Positions 8,708 through 17,220 of a stretch of 64,000 bases of DNA are shown piece after piece. Source of the stretch: Pseudomonas sp. NBRC 111124. GTDB lineage: Bacteria > Pseudomonadota > Gammaproteobacteria > Pseudomonadales > Pseudomonadaceae. Both the position numbers and the translations under genes were made by a program. How positions within the stretch are numbered: position 1 is the first letter of the stretch; every line of letters begins with the position of its first letter. The notes beneath the pieces are model-generated. The model did no database searches, was not told the origin of the DNA, and worked only from the letters and a program-made list of their open reading frames with translations. The stretch lies in NCBI RefSeq assembly GCF_001320245.1, contig NZ_BCBA01000107.1:62001-126000 (forward strand). Direction: 5' to 3'.

Positions 8708-9222
8708 GGCAGCTATGGGTCGAAAGCAGACGCCCGCAGCCGTTAGCTTTTCGCCCAAGCATATCGCTTCGACTGTTAAAGCAGCCAATGTGAGGTTGGG
8801 CTTTGCGTGTGCCGCTCGGGGCTATAAGCTGCAATTGTCAAACCCGATTACCTTTCCCACGAGGCAACCCTTGTCTACAGACCCGCTCTGCCTGGTATGT
8901 ATACCGACGCTTGTATCACTGTTAAAAGCGGCCGAGGATCGCAAAGGCACACCGCTCAGCGAGGATGAGGTGCTTGAGATTCGAGATAATGCAACCGCGA
9001 CAGCGGTGCCCTTCAGTGTCGCTTTAGCGTTGGAAAAAGAACGCGGTTACGAAGACATAGCCCCAGAAGAATGCTGGAGTGAATGGCAACGTGTACGCTC
9101 ACTTATCTGAGTAACCGTACCTGGTAGTTCGAATCCAAAAAGCTTGCTAAGCCTTGCCCCTAGGTCGACTTCTATGGGGCCTGTTGCTCGATCGCGATGG
9201 CTGCTTATGACCCGTAGCTGCC
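8708..9222. repeat. Imperfect inverted repeat pair flanking a small hypothetical gene
   Basis: The arm at 8708-8729 (GGCAGCTATGGGTCGAAAGCAG) and the arm at 9201-9222 are inverted copies: read on the minus strand the second is GGCAGCTACGGG followed by TCATAAGCAG, 17 or more of 22 bases identical. They bracket the TTG-start gene at 8871-9110. No transposase is present. They may be members of a dispersed intergenic repeat. Confidence 0.4.
8871..9110 (+). CDS. Conserved hypothetical protein, TTG start
   Basis: 79 residues. A longer open frame exists upstream but its N-terminal 67 codons look non-coding. The likely start is TTG at 8871 (reading MSTDPLCLVCIPTLVSLLKA), because GAGG at 8861-8864 is correctly spaced. 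The protein has a Cys-x2-Cys near residue 7, a helical first half, and an acidic C-terminus (ERGYEDIAPEECWSEWQ). I remember similar small proteins in Pseudomonas but know no function. It stands alone between arsN1 and a convergent membrane-protein gene. Confidence 0.55.
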   Translation: MSTDPLCLVCIPTLVSLLKAAEDRKGTPLSEDEVLEIRDNATATAVPFSVALALEKERGYEDIAPEECWSEWQRVRSLI

Positions 9223-9431
9223 ATCGCCGAGCGCGGCAAACGGCCAAAAGCGAACGGCTTCGAGTGAGCTGACAATCCTGGAGGTGTGCAAGCGTATACG
9301 CAACTAGGGGCGATTCAGCGTGCCTACCAGGGGATGCCGAAACAGCAGCAGCTTCGGTGGCGTGGTGTTCGAATGCACTACTGGGCATGCTTTGTTTGGA
9401 TGCATCGCTATTTCCAGATGTACGTGAGGCT
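9111..9431. other. Non-coding stretch between convergent genes
   Basis: No supported gene on either strand. It carries the second arm of the inverted repeat (9201-9222). The open frames that cross it have poor codon character and no ribosome sites. Confidence 0.5.
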
Positions 9432-9836
9432 TCAGTGCCCATCGTGTGTACGGGGCCGACCGGCCTGCTTGGAACGAGGCGTCAAAAAGGCCAAGGCAAC
9501 CGCCACGATGAGGAGCGCAGGCACGTCACCTGCCAGGTGCCCCATTTGCTCCGGCTGGGTTACCGCCTGAACAGCCATGATTGCCCCATGTACGGCGCTG
9601 GACCATACGGCAAACCAGATAAGGCTGAGATTGGCCAGTGGATCACGTGCGGCCAGGATCAGGAACACGCCGAGTGTGGCGTAGATGCCAACAATCATCA
9701 TCGGGTAGTCCGAGTGACCGATGTGCCAGGCCCAGCCGGACGGCCAGAACAGCATGAGTGGGTAGAGGGCAAGGCATGCGAGGCCTGCCAGAACCAGAAC
9801 GACGCGCAGATACCTAAGGCGATCGACCAAGCTCAT
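9432..9836 (-). CDS. Four-helix membrane protein (DUF6632-like)
   Basis: 134 residues with four predicted membrane helices (about 9-30, 45-62, 68-90, 103-118). The loop RDPLANLSLIWFAVWSSAVHG between helices 2 and 3 is the recognisable conserved block of small uncharacterised membrane proteins that I assign tentatively to DUF6632. Start ATG at 9834-9836 with GAGGAGT upstream on the minus strand. Divergent from the small membrane gene at 9964. No function known. Confidence 0.7.
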   Translation of the reverse strand: MSLVDRLRYLRVVLVLAGLACLALYPLMLFWPSGWAWHIGHSDYPMMIVGIYATLGVFLILAARDPLANLSLIWFAVWSSAVHGAIMAVQAVTQPEQMGHLAGDVPALLIVAVALAFLTPRSKQAGRPRTHDGH

Positions 9837-9963
9837 GACGGACTCCTCTGAAATCAGCCTGGGGGGTTGATCCGGTTAACGATTACACCTTGGGAGAGTA
9901 TTGGCCAGTTCGAAGATCGCAGGCAAAATCCCAAGCCAGCTTAGTCAAGGAAGTGCTCCGGCA

Positions 9964-10248
9964 ATGATGCCACATGATGCTTTACGGTTTACCCGCTGGG
10001 TCGCCGGCTTCTCTATCGTGACCGTGATCGTTGGCCTGATACTGGCGGTGTACGTTCTGCAATCACCCACCTCCTCGCCCGTCAACATCTCAGGCGTCTT
10101 GGCGCTCAGCGTGCTGTGGCTCACCAACTTGATCACGTTGCTGTTGAACGCGGTCTACTGGTTTATCCGCAGGTGGCCGAAATGGCTGCTGGTGACGATC
10201 GTGGTGCAGGCCGCCGTGACGGTGATGGGGCTGTTGCCACTGGTCTGA
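9964..10248 (+). CDS. Small hydrophobic membrane protein
   Basis: 94 residues and three membrane helices (about 12-33, 40-60, 70-92), with a charged RRWPKW turn between the second and third. Not recognised. ATG at 9964 is chosen because AAGGAAG lies 9-15 bases upstream; a TTG at 9901 would add 21 mostly polar residues. Possibly related in role to the divergent membrane protein, but nothing in the sequence proves it. Confidence 0.55.
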   Translation: MMPHDALRFTRWVAGFSIVTVIVGLILAVYVLQSPTSSPVNISGVLALSVLWLTNLITLLLNAVYWFIRRWPKWLLVTIVVQAAVTVMGLLPLV

Positions 10249-10306
10249 TCCGAACTCAGCCCCTGCACCAGCAAACTGACTGGTACGGGGCCGAGCGCGA
10301 CTGGAC

Positions 10307-10819
10307 TTACTCCGCAGCCTGTTCCACTGCGGTATCGGCGGCAGGGGCCTGAGCAGGCGCTTTTGCCTTTGCACGATCCTTACGGCTTTTACCGCGCTGG
10401 CGCGAGGCTTGCTGCTTGGCATACAGCGCCTGGCCGGCGGTAACAACGCCCGCAGGCTGGCCATTGAGGTCCAGGCGCGGTGCGTTCTCTACCATGCTTG
10501 ACCAGTAGCGGTTGCCCCGGCACCAGGTCGAGATGCCCAGCTTGAGCTGTTCACTGGTGATGCCCAGCAGCTCCAGGTGTTGCTCGGCATCCTTGAAGAT
10601 GCCCTCCTTGAGCGGCACTTTGGGGGCCGGGTTTACCGGGAAGGCCAAAGGGAAGTGCTTCTGCAGTGGCCAGATCGCTTCCACGGCCGGATCCTGCTCG
10701 CGAGCCTTGGCCTGCGGGGCGGGCTTACGCTTGGGCGGGCGCGGGGTGTCGGCCTTCGCCTGCTGCTGTTTTTCAGACCGCAGGCGGTCACGTAATTCGG
10801 CTAGTTGTTCAAAACCCAT
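10307..10819 (-). CDS. ProQ/FinO family RNA chaperone
   Basis: 170 residues. The N-terminal coil (residues 1-20) and a Pro/Lys-rich linker (about 21-40) lead to the FinO domain at about 45-125: AIWPLQKHFPLAF..PLKEGIFKDAEQHL..STWCRGNRYWSSM, with the conserved CRGNRYWSSM RNA-binding stretch. A basic Arg/Lys/Ala-rich tail follows (KQQASRQRGKSRKDRAKAK), typical of ProQ proteins. The family binds structured sRNAs and mRNA 3' ends. Single gene. Confidence 0.9.
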   Translation of the reverse strand: MGFEQLAELRDRLRSEKQQQAKADTPRPPKRKPAPQAKAREQDPAVEAIWPLQKHFPLAFPVNPAPKVPLKEGIFKDAEQHLELLGITSEQLKLGISTWCRGNRYWSSMVENAPRLDLNGQPAGVVTAGQALYAKQQASRQRGKSRKDRAKAKAPAQAPAADTAVEQAAE

Positions 10820-10939
10820 CGTTAATTCACTGCTTCTACGTTGATTGCGTGACGCAAGGATAAGCCATGCAGCGCTTGTGAGCAGCAGAAAGAGGATGAA
10901 TTGCTGCTGATTTAGTTACCCGCCATCGTCATACGCCTC

Positions 10940-11290
10940 TCAAGCGCCACCCCGGAAGCAGCTGACACCCCAGGCGGTGAGCTTGAACGGCAAGTGATAG
11001 TGCGCCTGCGCATCACCGATACCGAAGCGGTACACCAGCTCATCCAGAAAGGGTATTTCAGGCAACTGCGTACCCCCCTCACGATAAAACCGGGCCACCT
11101 GCAGACGCACTTCATACACGCCCGCTGCGAAGCGCGCGTTCAAATCAGCCAGCCCCGGCCACTGGCCGCGCGCATCGATGATGCCTTCTGCTATCGGCGC
11201 GCCGCCCGCCAGCCCGATGCTCAGGCGCAGCCCTTGCGCGGCTCGCCCACTGGCAATGTCCACCACATGCACGGAGATGCCACCGTTCAT
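10940..11290 (-). CDS. uraH: 5-hydroxyisourate hydrolase (transthyretin-like)
   Basis: 116 residues, normal length. Hydrolyses 5-hydroxyisourate formed from urate. Catalytic residues of the family are visible: His8 in ISVHVVDIASG, Arg in the middle strands (YEVRLQVARFY), and His in HYHLPFKLTAWG. The C-terminal Tyr-Arg-Gly-Ser signature is degenerate here (CFRGGA), an unusual replacement of the normally required terminal tetrapeptide. ATG overlaps the stop of the upstream deaminase by 4 bp (ATGA), so translation is coupled; both belong to purine breakdown. Confidence 0.85.
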   Translation of the reverse strand: MNGGISVHVVDIASGRAAQGLRLSIGLAGGAPIAEGIIDARGQWPGLADLNARFAAGVYEVRLQVARFYREGGTQLPEIPFLDELVYRFGIGDAQAHYHLPFKLTAWGVSCFRGGA

Positions 11291-11790
11291 GACCAGAACC
11301 CCTGGTGGGCAGCCGCGGCCTCGTCCTCAAGCACCGGGCCATGCACCTGAACCGTGCGCTGACCGCGGGCAAATACCTCGCGGCACGGTAGCGAAAAGGT
11401 GGGATTTTCAGGGTGCGCACCGGTCAGCCCGAGCAGCGCATGCTCAGACAACGCGTACACCACCCGGCCAATGCCGGTCCAGTACACCGCGCCAGCACAC
11501 ATGCAGCAGGGCTCGGCGCTGGTGTACAGGGTGCAGCCTGCCAGTTGCTCCGCTGTCAGCAGCTTGGCCGCGCGGGCCGCTGCGACCAGCTCGGCATGCT
11601 GGGTCGGGTCGCCTTCGGGGGGCATGGAGTTGTTGCCGGCGCTGGCGATGATCTGGCCTTGCGCATCGGCCACGAGGGCAGCGAATGGGTGTCGGCCGCC
11701 CTGGCGCGATTGTTCGGACAGGCGGATCGACTCGCGCAGCAGGGCCAGGTCCAACTCGGACAGGTCAGCGCTGGGGCGGGTGTAAGTCAT
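11287..11790 (-). CDS. Nucleoside/nucleobase deaminase, probable guanine deaminase
   Basis: 167 residues of the cytidine-deaminase-like fold. Zinc motif HAE near residue 65 (PTQHAELVAAA) and PCCMC near 93 (SAEPCCMCAGAVYW) place it in the tRNA-adenosine/guanine deaminase branch. Coupling with uraH by a 4 bp overlap and proximity to a purine permease support guanine or another purine as substrate. Start at 11790 (MTYTRPSADL) with GGAGT upstream; an open frame continues further but is not needed. The alternative role, tadA-like editing, is less likely since the RNA-binding features of TadA are missing. Confidence 0.8.
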   Translation of the reverse strand: MTYTRPSADLSELDLALLRESIRLSEQSRQGGRHPFAALVADAQGQIIASAGNNSMPPEGDPTQHAELVAAARAAKLLTAEQLAGCTLYTSAEPCCMCAGAVYWTGIGRVVYALSEHALLGLTGAHPENPTFSLPCREVFARGQRTVQVHGPVLEDEAAAAHQGFWS

Positions 11791-11851
11791 GGCGGTTACT
11801 CCTTGAACGGCAGTTGAAAGCGCGCCCAGGGGCGCGCGTGAGAATGCAGGC

Positions 11852-13189
11852 TCACTTGGCCAGGCGGGTTTCGATGGCGTCCTGGCTGCTGGGCTCGGCT
11901 TCACGGTTGAGCAGCAGGTTGAGCAGGATGGCGCTGACTGCGGCGAGGAAGATCCCGCTTTCCAGCACCAGCTTCAGCGGGCCGCTGACCTGTTCGAACA
12001 GCGCCGGCATCGACATCGGTAACACACCGATGCTGACCGACACCGCCACCACCAGGCCGTTGCGGGTGCCCTCGAAACGTACGCGGGCCAGTTCCTGGAT
12101 GCCCGCCACCGTGGTCATGCCGAACATCACGATGGCGCAACCACCGAGCACCGGCGTCGGCACACTGGCAATCAGCGCACCCAGCTTGGGGAACAGCCCC
12201 ATCAACACCATGATGGCGCCCGAGGCGGCGACCACGAAGCGGCTCTTGACCCCGGAAAGCGCGATCAGGCCGGTGTTTTGCGTGAAGGCGTTGTAAGGAA
12301 AACTGTTGAATACGCCCCCGAGCATGGTCGACAGGCCATCGGCGCGGAACGCATTGCCCAGGGTGCGCTGGTCGGTGGGCTTGCCGGTCAGTTTGCCAAT
12401 GGCCAGGCAGTTGCCGGTGGTCTCGGCCATGATCACCAGCATCGCCAGCAGCATGATCAGCACCGGTGTGAAGGCGAACTGCGGCACGCCGAACGCCATC
12501 GGCGCGCTGAGTTCGAACCAGGCTGCATCGGCTACGCGGCTGAAGTCGGTCATGCCGCAGGCCGCGGCGACCACGCTGCCGGCAATCAGCCCCAGGAGCA
12601 CGCTGAGGTTGCCGATAAATCCGCGAAAACGAGCGTGGATCACCAGCGTCAGCGCCACCGTGACCACACCCAGCATCAGGTTGGCCGGCTTGCCGAAGTC
12701 CGCAGTGCCTGGCTGCCCTCCCCCCAGCCAGATGGCCGCAGCCGGCATCAGCGAAATGCCGATGACGGTGATCAGGCTGCCGATCACCACTGGCGGGAAA
12801 AACCGCAGCAAACGGCTGAACAGCGGCGCGATGGCAATGGTGAGCGCACCGGCTGCGATCACCGCACCGAACACGTGAGGTAGCCCGAACTCCTTGCCAA
12901 TCATGATCATCGGCGCCAGGGCAATGAACGAGCAGCCCTGGATCAGCGGCAAGCGTGCGCCGAAACGCCACAGCCCGAGGGTTTGCAACAGGGTGGCGAC
13001 ACCCGAGGTCAGCAGGTTGGCATTGATCAAGGTCACCACCTGGGCCTGGGTCAGCCCCAGGGCACTACCCAGGATCAGTGGCACGGCGACGGCACCGGCG
13101 TACATCACCAGCACATGCTGCAGGCCGAAGGTGAACAGCTGCCGCGCAGGCAGTATTTCGTCCACGGGGTGGATAACAGGTTGGCTCAT
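11852..13189 (-). CDS. Purine/xanthine permease, NCS2 family
   Basis: 445 residues, around 12-14 membrane helices, of the nucleobase:cation symporter-2 family (uric acid/xanthine uptake). The family signature after TM8 is visible as NCLAIGKLTGKPTDQRTLGN, followed by FNSFPYNAFTQNTGLIALSGVKSR-like sequence in which the Q-N pair and G are conserved. Start ATG at 13189 preceded by AGGAGATT. Likely in one transcript with the deaminase and uraH 61 bp downstream, and divergent from a LysR regulator. Confidence 0.9.
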   Translation of the reverse strand: MSQPVIHPVDEILPARQLFTFGLQHVLVMYAGAVAVPLILGSALGLTQAQVVTLINANLLTSGVATLLQTLGLWRFGARLPLIQGCSFIALAPMIMIGKEFGLPHVFGAVIAAGALTIAIAPLFSRLLRFFPPVVIGSLITVIGISLMPAAAIWLGGGQPGTADFGKPANLMLGVVTVALTLVIHARFRGFIGNLSVLLGLIAGSVVAAACGMTDFSRVADAAWFELSAPMAFGVPQFAFTPVLIMLLAMLVIMAETTGNCLAIGKLTGKPTDQRTLGNAFRADGLSTMLGGVFNSFPYNAFTQNTGLIALSGVKSRFVVAASGAIMVLMGLFPKLGALIASVPTPVLGGCAIVMFGMTTVAGIQELARVRFEGTRNGLVVAVSVSIGVLPMSMPALFEQVSGPLKLVLESGIFLAAVSAILLNLLLNREAEPSSQDAIETRLAK

Positions 13190-13334
13190 GTCGTGAATCT
13201 CCTGAAGTGCGGCTCTTTTTATTGTTGAAGGCGCCCGGAGTGACATGCAGCGCAGGGAAGCGTGGCAGCTGTGCCGATGTCGAAGTGCAGATTCCTGTGA
13301 AATCACCGATGGAGCAAATGATTAACCATCGCTA

Positions 13335-13344
13335 CCATCGATGG
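13335..13344. promoter_or_regulatory. Candidate LysR operator in the divergent promoter region
   Basis: CCATCGATGG is a perfect 10 bp palindrome inside a row of ATCG/CGAT half-sites (13326-13351), 26 bp before the LysR gene and 146 bp before the permease. LysR-type regulators bind such dyads in shared divergent promoters. Confidence 0.35.
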
Positions 13345-13369
13345 ATCGATGCGTGGACAGGAGCAAGTG

Positions 13370-14284
13370 ATGCGCTTTTCACTGGAGCAGTTGCAGGTAT
13401 TCGTCAGTGCCGTGCAAGCCGGCTCGTTCTCTGCCGCTGCGCGGCGGCTGGGGCGCACGCAGTCGACCGTCAGCGCGGCCATCAGCAACCTGGAAACCGA
13501 CCTGGGTGTGCAGCTGTTCGACCGCACCAGCCGCATCCCGGCCTTGACCGCGGCGGGCCATAAACTGCTCCTGCGTGCCGAGGGCATCCTTGAGCGCTGC
13601 TATGCCCTGGAGGGCAGCGCCGACAGCCTGGCCGGCCAGGTGGAAGCAGCGCTGACCCTGGCGATCGAAGTGCCCTATGGCCCGCTGATACCGCCCTTCA
13701 GGGGCTTTGACGCGGCGTTCCCTTTTGTCGACCTGTTGATCCGCCACCCGGTGCACGGCGATGTCAGCGAGATGATCCTCACCGGCGAGGCGGACCTGGG
13801 GGTGAGCTTCGCCCAGCCTGGCTACCCGTCGGAGCTTGCCTTCCAGCAGTTGGGCAAGCTGATCATGACCCACGTCTGCCACCCGCAATTCGCCTTGGCG
13901 CGGCAGTGCCCGGTCAGCTTTGCCGACCTCAACGCCCATCGCCGGCTGGCTTTTTTTGCCCATGCCGACAAGCTACCCAGCAGCGAATACCTGCGTGCCG
14001 GCCAGCTGTGGCGGGCAGAAAGCTACCTGGCGTTGGTGGAGATGGTGCGCGGCGGGCTTGGCTGGGCGACCCTGCCGCGCCAGTTGGTACAGCGCGAGCT
14101 GGAAAGCGGGCAGCTGGTGGAGCTGCAACTGGAGGCCTACCCCCACACTGACTGGCTGGTGGGGGTGGACCTGTTATGGCACCGCAAGCGCCAGCCTGGG
14201 CCGGCGGCGCGTTACCTGCGCGAGTGCCTGCAACGCAGCAAGGTGTTCGAGATGGACCGGATGGGCAAGTCAACGACCTTGTAA
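13370..14284 (+). CDS. LysR family transcriptional regulator
   Basis: 304 residues. The N-terminal helix-turn-helix is clear (LEQLQVFVSAVQAGSFSAAARRLGRTQSTVSAAISNLE, residues 4-42 region), with effector domain from about 90 on (ALTLAIEVPYGPLI onward). Start is ATG 13370 with AGGAG 6 bases upstream. Divergent from the purine permease/deaminase/uraH genes and separated by a palindromic region, so a role in control of purine use is likely but unproven. Confidence 0.85.
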   Translation: MRFSLEQLQVFVSAVQAGSFSAAARRLGRTQSTVSAAISNLETDLGVQLFDRTSRIPALTAAGHKLLLRAEGILERCYALEGSADSLAGQVEAALTLAIEVPYGPLIPPFRGFDAAFPFVDLLIRHPVHGDVSEMILTGEADLGVSFAQPGYPSELAFQQLGKLIMTHVCHPQFALARQCPVSFADLNAHRRLAFFAHADKLPSSEYLRAGQLWRAESYLALVEMVRGGLGWATLPRQLVQRELESGQLVELQLEAYPHTDWLVGVDLLWHRKRQPGPAARYLRECLQRSKVFEMDRMGKSTTL

Positions 14285-14402
14285 GGCGGCGAAGGCAGGC
14301 CACTGCGAGATTTCATTGGCGGGTGTGTGATTTCTCTTGTTCAGTCTGCGTCACAAGCGCACCCCCCTCGCTGTCGCCCGGGGACTGATAACAAGGCCTT
14401 CC

Positions 14403-15311
14403 ATGCAAACGCTGTTGAACGAGATTCTCGACGAAGTGCGTCCTTTGATCGGCAAGGGCAAAGTGGCTGACTACATCCCGGCGCTGGCCGACGTGCCGGC
14501 GAACCAGCTGGGCATTGCCGTGTATGGCAACGATGGTAGCTACTACTGCGCAGGCGACGCCCTGGTGCCGTTTTCGGTGCAGAGCATTTCCAAGGTGTTC
14601 AGCCTGGTCCAGGCGATCGGCCACTCGGGTGAAGCCATCTGGGAGCGGCTGGGCCACGAGCCCTCGGGCCAGCCGTTCAACTCGCTGGTGCAGCTGGAGT
14701 TCGAGCGGGGGCGCCCGCGCAATCCGTTCATCAACGCTGGCGCGCTGGTGATCTGCGACATCAACCAGTCGCGCTTTGCAGCGCCCACCTTGTCGATGCG
14801 CGATTTCGTCCGCCGGCTGTCGGGCAACCCGCACATCGCGATCGACGCCAAGGTTGCCGATTCTGAGTATCAGTTCCGCGCGCGCAACGCGGCCATGGCG
14901 TACCTGATGCAGGCCTTCGGCAACTTCCACAACGAGGTCGAGACGGTGCTGCGCAGCTACTTCAGTTACTGCGCGCTGCAAATGAGCTGCCTGGACCTCG
15001 CCCGCGCCTTCTGCTTCCTGGCCAACGACGGATTCTGCAAGCACAGCGGTGAGCAGATTCTGACCCGGCGCCAGACCCAACAGGTGAACTCGATCATGGC
15101 CACCAGCGGGCTGTATGACGAGGCCGGCAATTTTGCCTACCGGGTCGGGTTGCCCGGCAAGAGCGGCGTGGGCGGTGGGATCGTGGCAATCGTGCCGGGG
15201 CAATTTACCGTGTGCGTGTGGTCGCCGGAGCTGAATGCGGCGGGCAACTCCCTCGCTGGGATGGCGGCGCTGGAGCTGCTCAGTTCGCGGATTGGCTGGT
15301 CGGTGTTCTGA
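14403..15311 (+). CDS. glsA: Glutaminase A
   Basis: 302 residues, the exact usual length of bacterial GlsA. Cytoplasmic, converts glutamine to glutamate and ammonia through a beta-lactamase-like Ser/Lys mechanism. Visible: [19 protein letters not shown] with Ser-x-x-Lys near residues 61-66, [11 protein letters not shown] near 111, and GIVAIVPG near 260. Start ATG 14403 (MQTLLNEIL); the longer frame adds 22 residues that do not fit the family. Single gene, no neighbouring operon. Confidence 0.93.
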   Translation: MQTLLNEILDEVRPLIGKGKVADYIPALADVPANQLGIAVYGNDGSYYCAGDALVPFSVQSISKVFSLVQAIGHSGEAIWERLGHEPSGQPFNSLVQLEFERGRPRNPFINAGALVICDINQSRFAAPTLSMRDFVRRLSGNPHIAIDAKVADSEYQFRARNAAMAYLMQAFGNFHNEVETVLRSYFSYCALQMSCLDLARAFCFLANDGFCKHSGEQILTRRQTQQVNSIMATSGLYDEAGNFAYRVGLPGKSGVGGGIVAIVPGQFTVCVWSPELNAAGNSLAGMAALELLSSRIGWSVF

Positions 15312-15398
15312 TTTACACGGGTTTGCTCCTTCGCAGGTAGCGGCCAGGCGAGCTGTATATCCGAGATCCCTGGAACGCCCGCCTGCACCCCGCGGCAC

Positions 15399-16295
15399 TC
15401 ACAAGTTGCGCTTGAGTTCCGCGATGTGCTCCGGGCCGATGCCGCAGCAACCCCCGATCAGGCTCGCCCCACGCGCTCGCCAATCGCGGGCCCATATCAG
15501 ATAGCCCGGCGGGTCGAGGTCTTCACGCAGTTCATCCAGGCCATCGTTGGCGGTGGCTTGCTTCGGTTGCGGCGGGAAGGCGTTGGCATAAGCGCCAATG
15601 GCGATATCCGCCTGGCGGGCCTCGATCACCGAACGCGCCACATCCAGCGCCGCGCCGATCACTTCAGGCTGGCTGCAGTTGAACAGCACCGCCGCCACGC
15701 CCAGGCCCGCCACCGCTTCAATGGCGTCGGCCACCGGCTCGCCGGAACGCAGGCGCGGCACGCTGTCGACGTCTTCGTCCTGCAAGGTGAACGACACCCA
15801 GAACGGTTTGCCGTCCGCTGGCAGATGGCTGTGAATAGCCCGCACCTCGGCAATCGAGCTCTGGGTCTCTGCCAGCCACAGATCGACATGGGGCGCCAGC
15901 CCCTGCAGCAGCGGCGCCAGCACTTCAGCCACCCGCTCCGGCTGGAACAGGTCTGGCCGGTACGAGCCGAACAGCGGCGGCAACGACCCCGCCACCTGCA
16001 CCGGCTGCGCACTGGCATCCGCCGCCCGACGTGCCAGCTGCCCCGCCACCGTGGCCAATTGCAGGCCCTCCTGCGCGAAACGTTCCTCACCGATATGGAA
16101 CGGCACCACGGCGTAGCTGTTGCTGGTGATCACCTGCGCACCGGCGGCGATGTACGCCGCATGCACACCGACAACCGCGTCAGGCGCCTCGCTCAGGGCC
16201 AGCGCCGACCACTCGGGCTGGCGAAACGGCGCACCGCTGCGCTGCAACTCCCGCCCCATGCCACCGTCCAGAATCACCACTGCTCGCTGTGTCAT
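15399..16295 (-). CDS. Homocysteine S-methyltransferase family protein (MmuM-like)
   Basis: 298 residues, the length of MmuM. It transfers a methyl group from a sulfonium donor such as S-methylmethionine to homocysteine. The zinc-binding cysteines are in FNCSQPEV (near residue 206) and the C-terminal GGCCGIGPEHI (near 281-291); the N-terminal LDGGMGRELQRSG matches the family barrel start. Divergent from an ABC amino-acid importer with only 103 bp between, which contains a MetR-type box. This supports joint uptake and use of S-methylmethionine or a related compound. Confidence 0.88.
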   Translation of the reverse strand: MTQRAVVILDGGMGRELQRSGAPFRQPEWSALALSEAPDAVVGVHAAYIAAGAQVITSNSYAVVPFHIGEERFAQEGLQLATVAGQLARRAADASAQPVQVAGSLPPLFGSYRPDLFQPERVAEVLAPLLQGLAPHVDLWLAETQSSIAEVRAIHSHLPADGKPFWVSFTLQDEDVDSVPRLRSGEPVADAIEAVAGLGVAAVLFNCSQPEVIGAALDVARSVIEARQADIAIGAYANAFPPQPKQATANDGLDELREDLDPPGYLIWARDWRARGASLIGGCCGIGPEHIAELKRNL

Positions 16296-16317
16296 ATAAC
16301 GTCCCTAAAGGTGCTTA

Positions 16318-16338
16318 TGAATAAAATTCATTATGAAT
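16318..16338. promoter_or_regulatory. MetR-type box and palindrome between divergent methionine-related genes
   Basis: TGAATAAAATTCA (16318-16330) fits exactly the MetR pattern TGAA-N5-TTCA, and overlaps a second palindrome ATTCAT-T-ATGAAT (16326-16338). The site is 23 bp upstream of the homocysteine methyltransferase start and 60 bp before the importer gene, in a short A/T-rich divergent region. MetR uses homocysteine as co-effector, which fits the enzyme beside it. Confidence 0.5.
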
Positions 16339-16398
16339 GAATTATTTATAACTATTTAATACATCCCATCCCGTTTTGCCAACTGTTCAGGTGTTTAC

Positions 16399-17220
16399 AT
16401 GCGCATCCCCGCCCTGCTCGGCGCGAGCCTTTTGCTGCTCGCCTCCCTCCCATCAGCGTTCGCCGGCACCACGCTGCAGCGTGTCGAGGGCAACAAGGAA
16501 CTGGTGAACGTGCTGATGGAAAGCTACCCGCCGTTCTCGTTCCTCAACGACCAGAACCAGCTCGACGGCTTTGATGTGGACGTGGCCAAGGCCGTGGCGC
16601 AGAAGCTCGGCGTCAAGCTGCGCCTGGAAACCCCCTCGTGGGACGTGATTGCCGCTGGCCGCTGGAGCGGCCGCTACGACATCTGCATCTGCTCGATGAC
16701 CCCGAGCAAGGCCCGCGCCGAAGTGTTCGCCTTCCCGGTGGAGTACTACGCCTCGCCCGCCGTCATCGTGGTCAACGCCAAGGATGAGCGCATCCACAGC
16801 GCCAAGGACCTGGACGGGCGCAAGGTCGGCCTGACCGCCGCCTCCAGCTATGAAAGCTACCTGAACAAGAACCTGGTGATCGAAGGCGCCGAAGACCAGC
16901 ACATCGACTACCCCTTCGACGCCGTGCAGATCGCCCCCTACGACACTGACAACGTCGCCTTCCAGGACCTTGGCCTGGGTGCTGGCGTGCGCCTGGACGC
17001 CATCCTCACCAACCTGGTGACCGCCAAGCCGCGCCTGGACCAGGACAACCGCTTCAAGCTGGCCGGCGCCCCGCTGTATGAAGAGCCGAATTCGGTGGCC
17101 ATCGAGAAAGGCGACCCCGAGTGGGACGCCAAGGTGCGCCAGGTGTTTGCCGAACTGAAAGCTGACGGCACGCTGGCGCAGATTTCGCAGAAATGGATCG
17201 GCGCCGACATCAGCAAATGA
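16399..17220 (+). CDS. ABC transporter periplasmic amino-acid-binding protein
   Basis: 273 residues. Signal peptide at 1-22 (cut after SAFA). Family SBP-3 pattern: VLMESYPPFSFLNDQNQLDGFDVDVAKAVAQKLG (near 37-70), WDVIAAGRWSGRYDICICSM, and a C-terminal domain ending WIGADISK. The conserved Arg/Asp ligand residues are not individually decided. Its stop overlaps the permease start by 4 bp. No ATP-binding subunit is coded here, so the pair must borrow an ATPase from elsewhere. Shares a divergent promoter region with the homocysteine methyltransferase. Confidence 0.9.
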   Translation: MRIPALLGASLLLLASLPSAFAGTTLQRVEGNKELVNVLMESYPPFSFLNDQNQLDGFDVDVAKAVAQKLGVKLRLETPSWDVIAAGRWSGRYDICICSMTPSKARAEVFAFPVEYYASPAVIVVNAKDERIHSAKDLDGRKVGLTAASSYESYLNKNLVIEGAEDQHIDYPFDAVQIAPYDTDNVAFQDLGLGAGVRLDAILTNLVTAKPRLDQDNRFKLAGAPLYEEPNSVAIEKGDPEWDAKVRQVFAELKADGTLAQISQKWIGADISK

